DNA from: Phaseolus vulgaris
Taxonomy: Eukaryota > Streptophyta > Magnoliopsida > Fabales > Fabaceae
NCBI RefSeq assembly: GCF_000499845.2
Contig: NC_023759.2
Span: 21,534,716 to 21,598,715 of the forward strand
Direction of reading: 5' to 3'
DNA length: 64,000 bases
Shown here: positions 54,778 through 64,000 of the stretch, in pieces
Layout of the letters: the number at the start of each line of letters is the position of its first letter
Position numbering within the stretch: the stretch's first letter is position 1
Made by a program: the position numbers and the translations under genes
The notes under the pieces: model-generated
Database searches by the model: none
Told to the model about the DNA's origin: nothing
Seen by the model: the letters and a program-made list of their open reading frames with translations, nothing else

Positions 54778-57700
54778 TTAAGAAAGAGTTTGTGAATCAA
54801 GAATACCTAACTCATTTCTTAAAAAGAAAAACATGTCCTTTGGCAAAGGCTTTGTGAATATATCAGCAAGCTGCAATCTTGTCTCAATGAATTTCATCTC
54901 ACACTCTCCATTGTTCACATGATCACTTATAAAGTGATGACAGATCTCAATGTGCTTTGTTCTTGAGTGCTGAATCTGATTTTTGGTGAGATTTATAGCA
55001 CTTGTGTTGTCACAAAGCAAAGGCACCTTGCTAATCTTTAAACCAAAATCTTCTAGTTGTTGTTTGAGCCAAAGAATTTGTGCACCACAACTTCCAGTAG
55101 CAATGTATTCAGCCTCTACAGTGGAAAGAGCCACATAATCTTGTTTCTTGCTATGCCAAGAAATAAGACTTGATCCAAGAAGATGACAAGTGCCATTTGT
55201 GTTTTTCCAGTCCAGCTTACACCCTGCAAAATCAGAATATCCAATTAAGTGTATAGGAGAGTGAGAAGGATATCATATACCAACATTGGTTGTCCCCTTG
55301 AGATATTTTAGAATTCATTTTGCAGCCTTGAGATGAGATTCCTTTAGATTTGCTTGGAATCTTGCACAAAGACACACGACAAACATGATATCCGATCTAC
55401 TTGTTGTGAGATAGAGTAGGGTACCAATCAACCCTCTATATTTGGTTTGATCTACCTCTTTTCCAGCCATATCAACATCCATATAACAACTTAATGGCAT
55501 ATGTATGCTAGCTTCTTTGCAACTTTCCATTTCAAACTTCTTGACAATTTCTTTGCAATACTTTGATTGACTTAGAAAAATGCCATCTTTGGATTGCTTG
55601 ACCTACAGTCCAAGAAAGAATGAAAGCTCCCTCATCATTGACATTTCAAACTCACCTTGTATGGCAACCATAAATTCTTTACACAAACTATCTTTGGTAG
55701 CACCAAAAATGATGTCATCAACATAGATTTGGACCAAGATAATTTCAGAATTTGACTTCTTAATAAAGAGAGTCTTGTCAGTCATCCCTCTCTCATAGCC
55801 ATTGGATAAAAGAAAGTTACTAAGTCTCTCATACCACTGCCTTGGAGCTTGCTTAAGCCCATACAATGCCTTTTTTCAGCTTGTATACATGGTTAGGATG
55901 TTAATGGTCTTCAAAGCCTGGTGGTTGTTCAACATAGACTTGCTCATTGATGATTCCATTGAGGAAAGCACTCTTAACATCCATTTGGAACAGTTTGAAT
56001 CCACTCATACAAGCAAAGGCCAGAAGCAACCTTACAGCTTCTAATCTTGCAACTGGAGCAAAGGTTTCAATATAATTTATGCCTTCTTCTTTATTATAAC
56101 CTTTAGCCACAAGCCTTGCCTTGTTCCTTGTAATTACCCCAGATTCATCCAGCTTGTTTCTGAAAACCCATTTTCATCCAATGATGTTCATTTGGTTAGA
56201 CCTTGGAACAAGAAACCAAACATCATTTTTAAAATTGATGTAGTTCCTCATGCATGGCAGCAACCCATTTATCATCCTTGATGGCTTCTTCAATTGGCTT
56301 AGGTTCAACTTGTGAGACAAAAGTCATATGCTTGCAGTAGTTAGAGACAACACTACGTGTAGAAACACCCTTCTGGATCTGGCCAATGATGTTTTCCACT
56401 GAAAGATCCCTTAGAATTCTCCATTCCTTTGGTAACTCTTCCTGTTGTAGAATTTCAACCGATTGTTTCATAGAATCAATCGGTTGTTTTTCTGGGCGTG
56501 ATTCCAGCTTCTGCAAAATGATGTTCTTCTCATCTTCTTCTACATAGTCCTTTGTGAACCCTGATCAGTATGAATGATTTCATCAAACACCGCGTGGACA
56601 AACCCCTCCACAGTCATGAGTCTCTTGTTGTAGACTCTATAGGCATGGCTAGTTGAAGAATAACCAATGAAGATTCCATTGTCGGTTTTCTCATCAAGCT
56701 TCCCCAGATTTTCTTTCCCATTATTCAGAATGAAACATATGCATTCAAACACTTTTAGGTGACTAATGTTTCACTTCCTTCCATTAAAAAGGCTCATAAG
56801 GGGTTTTCTTCAAGATTGGCCTTATAAGCACTCTCTTCATCACAAAGCAAGAAATGTTCACTGCATCAGCCCAAAAATACTTGGGTAAGAAAGATTCACT
56901 TATCATGGTTCTTGCTAGTTCTTCAAGAGACTTGTTCTTCCTCACCACTACCCCATTCTGTTGAGGAGTTCTAGGTGCGGAGAAGTTGTGAAAAATTCCC
57001 AGCTTTTCACAAAAGGTGCTGAATTTTTCATTTTGGAACTCCCCTTCTTGATCACTTCTAATTGGAATGATGTTGCTGCAGCAAGAGTTTTTCAATCTTC
57101 TGGCAAGCTTCTTGAATGCAGATAATTCCTCACTTTTTTTCTCGAAGAACAACGTCTATGTATACCTAGAAAAGTCATCAACAACAACAAGTGCAGAGTA
57201 GTTTCCACCAAGACTCATGGTTCTTGAAGGACCAAATAGATCCATGTGCAGCAGCTCAATGGTTTTTTAGTGGAAACAATATTTTTTCAATTTGAAAGAA
57301 TGCTTGATTTGTTTCCCCTTTTGACATGTTTCACATAAGTGGTCTTTCTCAAACTTGAGTTTGGGTAACCCTATTACAAGATCTTTAGATATCAATTTAT
57401 TCAAATGATGCATATGAATATGAGCTATTCTTCTATGCCATAGCCATGACTCATCATCTTTGGAAAGAAGAAAGCCAATAGATGTAGGAGAAGAGATATC
57501 TAAAAGATAAACATTGTTGATCCTTTTACCAATCAACACTACTTCCTTTGAATTGGGTAGGCATATCTCACAATAGTTTGTCTTGAACGTTACTTGATAC
57601 CCCTTGTCACATAGCTGGCTAATGCTAAGAAGAATGTGCTTGAGACCTTCCACATAAAGGACATCATGAACCAGGAAGTTGTTCTTGTCTCCAACGGTGT

Positions 57701-59585
57701 CTCTTCCAAGAATCTTTCCTTTGTTGTTGTCTCCATAAGTCACATGTCCTTCTTGCTTGAAATTGATGTTCGCAAACTTAGATTTATCTGCAGTCATGTG
57801 TTTGGAACAACCACTATCTAGGTATCACATCTCCATGTTTTCCATCAAGCTCACCTACAAAAGAGAAATTCAAGCAACAAGATTTGGTCTCCTTATGAAT
57901 GTGGGTCCTTTGACATTAACTTTATCATGAGGAACCTCAGAATTCTTGGGAATCCATCTCATAATACCTTTAGGAACAAAATATTTCCTAATATTGCAGA
58001 ATCTATCAGAGTGGCCTCTCTTCATGCAATAAAAGCATGTAACAACCGGTTGTTTCGATTTTTCAACCGGTTGTTTTTCTGGCAGTTTTGAAAAAGACTT
58101 TGAAAACTCATTCTTCTTGCTTTATGGATTAAAACTTAAACCTGCTTTTCCAAAAACACAATTTTAAGATGCCAAGACATTCTCAAAGTTGGATTTACCC
58201 TTTGAAAGCTTATCCACAGTTTTCACAAGGTAGTGAACCTTCTTTTCAAGAGATTCACAATTTTCACAAACAAGAGAGTCACACTTGCAAGAAGAGTTCT
58301 TGTAAATCATTTCTAGATTTTCAAAATCAGTTTTTGAATTCTCCAACTCTTTTTCCAATGCGTTGACTCTGTTTTCAAGTCAGTTATTCAACCCTTTCAA
58401 TCGTTTGTTTAAAAGTGCCAAACGATTAGCTTCCTCGTGTGTTTCTTTAAGAGCTTGAAGAAGTTGACTATAATTTTCAGCATTTAAAGAAGTACAAGAA
58501 CTTACACTACTTGCATCATCCTCTTCCTTGGCTGTCAAACATAGATTAGCTTCTTCATCTTCACTTGATGAGGAGCTAGATGAAGAGACATCATTTTCAT
58601 CCCAAGCAATGTAGGCTCATTTTTATTTTACATTCTTTTCCTTCTTGCTTGACTTCTTATCTTTATTTGGGCATTCAGCCTTTATGTCCCCCTCCTCTCC
58701 ACAACCATAATAAGTATAATTCTTAGCATTAAAATCACTAGTTTTCTTGTTGCCATACCTTTCTTAATTGGAGTCTTTATTGCGGTTCTTCTTCAAGAAT
58801 TTGCTAAACTTTTTGGACAACAAACTAAGAGTTTCTCCTTCACTTTCATCACTTGAAACTTGATTGTTCTTGTGCTTGGTAGTTTTCAAGGAAATGTTTC
58901 TTACATGCTTATCTTCACTCTCTTGAATGTTGAGTCTATTCATCTCCAACTCATGCTCCCTAAGCTTTCCAAACAACGAGGTTGTAGTCAAAGATGTCAA
59001 GTCCCTTGATTCTGAGATAGTCGTGACTTTAGCTTGCTAAGATCTATCAAGACATTTGAGAATCCTGATATTCAACTCTTCTTTGTCAAAGACTTTTCCA
59101 AGACTCATGAGGTGATTGTCAATGTGAGTGAACCACTTTTGCACATCCGCAATTGATTCTCCCTTGAGCATTCTAAACATCTCATACTCTTGGATTAAAG
59201 TATGTTTCCTTGCCCTCTTTACATCGTTTGTTCCTTCATGAGTTACCTCTAGAATATCCCACATCTCCTTAGAAGATCCGCATTGAGAGACCTTGAAAAA
59301 CTCATCAAAATTTAAGGCAGAGGTGATAATATTTTTTGCAATGCAATCAAACTTTGCTCTTTTGTTTTCTGCATTAGTCTATTGGGACCAAGGCTTTTCA
59401 ATAGAAACATCATCCTTTTCAAGCTTAGGAATAAAAGGGTCATTTTCAATTGCATCTCATATTCCTTTATCAAGAGATTCAACAAAGATCTTCATACGTA
59501 CCTTCCAAAATTGGTAATTCAAACCATAGAACAAAGGTGGTCTGTTTATGGATGCACCTTTCCCAAAGGGTAATTTTTCAGCCAT
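54778..59585 (-). pseudogene. gag-pol of Ty1/copia element G, heavily broken
   Basis: Reading leftwards from ATG 59585 (MAEKLPFGKG): copia gag with EMWDILEVTHEGT, a degraded knuckle YYGCGEEGDIKAEC (about 58710) and an intact knuckle CFYCMKRGHSDRFC (57996-58037). Protease has YLDSGCSKHMT (about 57815). Integrase has an HHCC finger (HRRIAH...CETC, about 57350-57440) and two core Asp, but Val replaces the expected catalytic Glu in PQQNGVVVRKN (about 56950). RT has FQMDVKSAFLNG and YVDDI (about 55720), and RNase H begins ALSTVEAEYIA (55130). Many stops and frameshifts occur throughout, for example near 57830, 57265, 57155, 56780, 56115 and 55605. It ends at 54778. Confidence 0.88.
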
Positions 59586-59647
59586 AAGAAAAAAAAATTT
59601 AGGATCAAACTTCAGTATTTTTCAAGTACCAAGCCCTTGATCCCAAT

Positions 59648-59891
59648 TGTTAGAATATATGGCCTTAAACAAAATGGGGTGAATTGTTTATGAAAGATTT
59701 TCGCAAACATTGATGGTATAATGAAGTTCAAAATTGAAATCCATAAAGCAATCAATTAAAATTGTTTAAGTTGATTTACAGAAAATCAACCAGTTGTTTT
59801 TGCAATTCAACCGGTTGTTTATATCAACAGAATTAAAAACAACTTAAAAGCGAAATTTAAATTGATTCACTCTTATCCCACGAGCTACATC
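59648..59891 (-). repeat. 5' LTR remnant of G
   Basis: The inner edge TGTTAGAATATATGG lies next to a weak primer-site-like stretch (TGGGATCAAGGGC on minus, 59633-59646). It is truncated at 59891 by the LTR of H, whose insertion target was probably ACATC (59887-59891). The outer part presumably continues beyond the window. Confidence 0.72.
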
Positions 59892-60778
59892 TGATCCTGC
59901 CTGTTGACCAAAACGCTGGAGCTTTGCGTCGTCAAACTTGGATCGATGTATGCGCCGTGTTTGCCTCCGTCCTTCACCGCGATCCACCTCGAGAACCTGC
60001 AAAAGACGAAACGGCGCCGCTGCGGCCGATCACGCTCCGACGCCCAAGTCACCGACTAAATCACCAATTACTTAAGAGTAAAACTCAAGAACTCTAAGGA
60101 ACCGTGACCAGTTCTCTCTCAGTGCACTCAAGACTCGCAAGCGTAAAGAAAACAATCTGAACATGCGTACCTTAGAAGTTCGTTGGAAACTCTTATATAC
60201 CTAGGCACTTTCTCTCTCCTGGCAGTTACACATCTGGACACGTGGCTCGCATCCAGCTGTACACGTGCCTTCATCTGGAGCATCCTTGACTTGGGCGCTA
60301 TTTCTGACTCTTCTTTGGCTAAGTTACTTATGCATGATACTACTCAGTGCATAGTTGCCTTGGAACGTGATCTCTTCTGGATGGCGAGTTCGGGTGCCTT
60401 CGTACACACCTTCCCTGTGGTCTCGCCGACCGTCTTCATGATCTGCACCACCTGTTTCACCGTATATGCTCAAGTTAGCTGTCCCCCGACCTCATCCTCT
60501 GGCCAGCTGGGAAGTGTCTATCTGCCTTCATCTTCGGCAATGTCCTTGTTTCGGCGATCTCTAATCACTTGGTCGCCTGGGTTCACATCTGGCGACTTCA
60601 TCTTCAACTCGGTGACCGCCGGTTTAGGCATGATGGAGATCGGAGCACGCCAACTTAATAACTGGCGACTACGCGAACCCCCCGACTTCCTCCCCTTCTG
60701 CCAGTCAGGCGTCCCATCCAACACGCCTATATAATAGCTCGACGCCACGTCATTACTCCCGACTACCAGGGCGGTACA
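59892..60778 (-). repeat. 3' LTR of element H
   Basis: On + it runs TGATCCTGCC...GGCGGTACA, 887 bp. It is similar to the B LTR but about 70 bp longer, with extra sequence around 60455-60520. TATATAAG lies on the minus strand near 60192. The edges are set by comparison with B. Confidence 0.9.
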
Positions 60779-61371
60779 CAAGCCCCCAGTCTTAAGCGAA
60801 GACTTGTCCAGCGAAAAGACTAAAGGAGTCACGTCACTACCGATCTACGTGGCGCTGGCGCAGAATTCCAAACGTTTGTACTTTCTGCTTTCCTGACGCT
60901 CCACCAAACACTCTTCCAATCGCTCGACACGTGGCTTCATCAACGGTTACCTTTAATTGTCGTTTGCGCTTCCAAAACCCATTCGAAAAACCCTTAAACC
61001 CATTTCACTTCTACTGTTCCATCACCTCTTTGCTTTCCCAAACGCTTCAAGCTTCTTCTGCAAAAACCCACTACACTCTTCAACCTTCTAGATTCTCAAC
61101 TTCCTTCATCGTTCTTCCGATCATAGAAAGGTACTCCCTTTGCTTCTTATGCTGAGTTTTCCTGCATTTTAACCGATTCGCATCATCCATTAACTGTCTG
61201 GTGCATACGCTGTGGGCTGTTTCTTTTGTTTCTCCCTTCTCGTAACTTAGGGCTTCGTCTCCATTACAACGAACCTTCGTTCGTTCGTTTCTTTATCCTT
61301 CTTTCACGATCGAGTCAGCCTCTACGAACCCTGCTCACCTTTCCCTTTCTTTTTCCTTTGCAGTTTCCGCG
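60779..61371. promoter_or_regulatory. Spacer upstream of H's antisense gene
   Basis: No gene. The polypurine-like tract AAGACTGGGGGCTTG lies on the minus strand at the LTR edge. ACGT cores lie at about 60828 (TCACGTCA), 60844 (TACGTGGC) and 60926 (ACACGTGGC), at the same spacing as in B. The leader ends with a pyrimidine tract and TTTGCAG just before the ATG region. Confidence 0.55.
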
Positions 61372-63948
61372 ATGGCTCGCTCAAAGATCACCCCAAATCC
61401 TCCTCCCTCGTCACGTAACCCTCCGTCTCAAGCACATAACCCCCCACGAGCACCTGGTGCTTCTTCTTCCCAGGTTGAGAGGCCTGCAGCCTCTCGCCCT
61501 GACCTGGCTCAGGCTACTCCACCGGTCGCCGGAGGAGCCTCCATTCCTTCCCCAGACTTCAAAAAGCTATACCCATGGGCCACCCCGACTTTGTTGAAGG
61601 AAACTTCCTCAGTAAATTCTGCTGGGACAGTTCTTCGATTGAAGAAAGGGGACGAGCCCCACCTGTCGTTCCACAAGGAGCACGACGACAAGATGATAGT
61701 GCTACCTTGCCCCCCCGATGTGCCAGTTTGTGCAGACGACAAAGGGAATAACGGCGAGTTGTTTTGCTTCATATACACCACCTTATTCAAGAAGGTGAAA
61801 CTTAGGTTTCCCTTCACTCGTTTCGAAAGGGAGCTACTCACCGAGCTTGACATCGCCGCCGCCCAGCTCCATCCCAACAGCTGGGCATTCGTGCGGGCGT
61901 TTCAAATCATGTGCGCACATTTGGGACTGCCAGCGTCAGTGGACGTTTTCCTTTTCCTGTTTGAAGCTAAGCATCCAGGAGATCGCTTCACCGGGATTGC
62001 TGGGAGGTCGATCTTCTCTATCTTCCAGCAATCCTACAAGGATTGGAAAGGCAAATTTGTCCAAGTGCGCCCAACGACCAGGACGCCTCGCTGCTCGACG
62101 GCTTTCCCTTGTATTGGGTAAACAAGGGAAATAAAGAATCCAAGGGAAGCTTCAGGAGGCCAAGGAGCCCCGACAACATGGGAGCCTTGGACAAAGATCT
62201 GTGCCTCTTCTGGAAGAGCGTGGCAGACACCAACATCACTTTCCTCACCACTGCGCTCATCTCCTTCGAGTTCTTCGAAGATCAACTCGAGGCTCGCATA
62301 GGTTAGTGCTTCAACGTTTAAGTCTTTGCCCTGTGCTGTTCCTCTGTTAACTGCTGTTGGGCGTCTTGTCGGTTGTGCACAAGACTTGGGTTTTATTTTC
62401 TGCATCATTTGTTTGCTTTTCTTGCATACTGACTTATGTGTTTATCTTTCTCTCTAAGCTGACCCATGTACCTTTGCATTATGCAGATCTCATGTTGGGC
62501 AAGGGAAAACTGGCTGAGTTGAGGGCGCTCGCCCGAGCCCATGGGTTGGCGTCGGGTTCCCAGACCGTGCCAAATTCAGTGGTGGAGATCGCCGCTGCCC
62601 AGGGCAGATCGCCCCCGAAAGGCCCAGCCCCTTCAGAGGCCCAGCCCGCCCAACAACGCAAAAAGCTCATCCTCAGGAAGCCAAAGAGGAAAACCCCTCA
62701 GGTGGTCCACTAGGATGAAGAAGAAGACGATGAGGCAACCGAAGATGGCCTTATCACCAAGAGGAAGAGGGTGGCGCCTTCTTCACCACCTGCTCCACCT
62801 CCTCTTCCAACGTCAACACCACCTTCCACGCCGGTTCCACCTCCAACACTGCTTCCTCCCCCAGCTCTCACATCGCCAGTCCAAACGGTTCCCTTGGCGG
62901 CGGCATTTCCTGTGACTGAGGCTGCCGAGCCCAACTTTATGGAGAACCCCCGAGCGCCTCCACGCCATATGTATCTGCTGGAGGGGGTCCTCCTTCAACC
63001 GCCTCAATCGCGGAAGCCGCACCAGGCGGGGATGAAGGTGCTCACAACTCACCTATCATCATCACCGAATCCCCGCCGTCGCCACCACGCCAAGAAGCTC
63101 CCATTCAATAGCCAACTCAAGAAGGTGGTGGCGAGAACCAACAACAGGCTCCCCTGGTGCCTCCACGAGAAAACCTCTCCCTTGAGGTAAAAAGGGTGTG
63201 GGAACCCTTCTCAGCGAAACTCAAGATGATGGCGGAGGATTTCCCTTCCATCATATCCAAAGCTGTGGAGAGTTCCAGCAAGAAGCTCCAGGATGACATC
63301 TCCGTGCTCCAAGAGGAGAATCGCCTAATAAGGATCGAGGCGGAGAAGTTATCCTACAACCTCATGCTCGCGGAGATCGACCACTCCCGAGTGGAGGATG
63401 CTATGAGCACCGAGCTTCGGGTGGCACGCAAGGAGGCCACCGATCTAGGCCGTAAGGTGCAGCTCTTAGCTCAAGAGAAGATCGAGCTGGAGAGCAAGCT
63501 GGTCCCTTATCGCGTCAAGGTGGCTGACCTGGAGGCGTCGATCAAAGCAGATGCCGCCAAGGTAAAAAACCTTGAGAAGAGGTCAGCAGATCGGGAGGTT
63601 TTCTTGGGGAAAGTCGAAAAGGAGAGAGACGATACCATGGCCAAGCTCGCCGAGGCCAGAAAGGAAAACGAAGGAATCGCCGCAGAGCTGGTCCAAGCGC
63701 AGGCGGAGAACAAGAAGGTTATTGAAGACCTTCTTCAAGCTCGGGAGGGAGCTGAAGAACTGAAGCAGCAGAATGAGGGGCTCAAGAAGCAGATTGAAGA
63801 ACTCGAGCTGAGCTCTGCCCAAATTCTCGCTGCTGGATTCGATGCCGCCTTGGAGCAGTTCGCCTGCCAATATCCTGATCTGGACCTCTCCATGGTGTCT
63901 CTCAACAACGAAGTGGTGGACGGGAAGATTGTTCCTGTTGAAGACTAG
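61372..63948 (+). pseudogene. Antisense extra gene (aORF) of H, two exons
   Basis: Exon 1 is 61372-62301, the intron 62302-62486 (GTTAGT...TGCAG, 185 bases) and exon 2 62487-63948. Exon 1 (MARSKITPNPP) is open up to a one-base loss near 62071 and encodes the same domain as B (FERELLTELD, QLHPNSWAFVRAF, VDVFLFLFEAKHPG, YKDWKGKFVQV). Exon 2 starts DLMLGKGKLAEL, with basic RKKLILRKPKRK, a TAG at 62711, an acidic run and TKRKRV, then a Pro-rich region. The same -1 frame change as in B occurs at C5 62947-62951, with a further TAG near 63108. The coiled coil (63157-63830) is shorter than in B by about 20 residues. It ends YPDLDLS...VVDGKIVPVED. Confidence 0.85.
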
Positions 63949-64000
63949 TTGCTTCCCTCCATCCATTATTCCTATGCTTTCTCCTTTACACACATATTTA

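Larger units (their letters stand above)
53425..59891 (-). mobile_element. Element G, decayed Ty1/copia (Sirevirus-like)
   Basis: On the minus strand the order is 5' LTR remnant, gag with zinc knuckles, protease, integrase, RT, RNase H, polypurine tract, 3' LTR. This is the Ty1/copia order (integrase before RT). The polypurine tract AGGGGGAGAT and LTR start TGTTGATCAAGG resemble Sireviruses, but I could not confirm the lineage. Element H interrupts its 5' LTR at 59892. The 3' LTR lacks its outer end. Confidence 0.85.
59892..64000 (-). mobile_element. Element H, Tat-type Ty3/gypsy, 3' half, continues beyond window
   Basis: It has the same layout and subfamily as B: 3' LTR, spacer and antisense gene on the + strand. 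Its gag-pol, expected on the minus strand to the right, is outside the window. Confidence 0.88.

Noticed and set aside
61226..61597. Ser/Leu/Pro-rich open frame overlapping the start of H's antisense gene
   Set aside because: It overlaps the conserved exon 1 in another frame. Exon 1 is supported by conservation with B, C, D and E.

Overview
The window looks like heterochromatin-type DNA from a flowering plant. I lean towards a legume from general resemblance of the element families, but I could not test that. I find no intact host gene, rRNA, tRNA or CRISPR array. Nearly every kilobase belongs to LTR retrotransposons that have inserted into and recombined with one another. They are named A to H here.

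Layout. A (1-6472, +) is the 3' part of a 5' LTR, a primer-binding site, a single open gag-pol frame of 1519 codons and a repeat-rich spacer. It is cut at 6472 and fused to D. D (6490-14578, resuming 27577-27867, +) is a decayed gag-pol with an antisense extra gene. C (14579-27576, +) is a complete insertion inside D with 1.16-kb LTRs and a 5-bp AAAAT target duplication. E (27868-36872, +) lacks its 5' half and is fused head-to-tail behind the rest of D. It ends in an LTR that abuts F. F (36873-39001 and 51066 to about 52880, -) is a different, chromovirus-like Ty3/gypsy element. B (39002-51065, -) is a complete element inside F with two 815-bp LTRs and a GATAG target duplication. A broken RRM-protein gene (52760-53248, -) follows. 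G (53425-59891, -) is a decayed Ty1/copia element, probably Sirevirus-like. H (59892-64000, -) is the 3' half of a relative of B inserted in the 5' LTR of G.

A, B, C, D, E and H belong to the Tat branch of Ty3/gypsy. A to E show the order gag, protease, RT, degenerate RNase H, second (archaeal-type) RNase H and integrase; H has no pol in view. Primer sites complementary to the 3' end of plant tRNA-Lys(CUU) are visible in A, B and C. A and B/H form one subfamily, and C, D and E form one or two others.

The most interesting component is a gene on the antisense strand between pol and the 3' LTR. It is present in B, C, D, E and H, and C carries an extra fragment. In every copy it has two exons and one short intron at the same position and phase. 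The protein has a globular N-terminal domain, an acidic patch next to a basic nuclear-localisation-like cluster, a long coiled coil and a conserved C-terminal signature. Because the gene runs opposite to the genomic RNA, its intron cannot be removed by splicing of that RNA, which explains how an intron survives in a retroelement. A cluster of ACGT-core (G-box) motifs between its start and the LTR suggests its own promoter. Every copy here carries at least one disabling mutation, and what the protein does is unknown.
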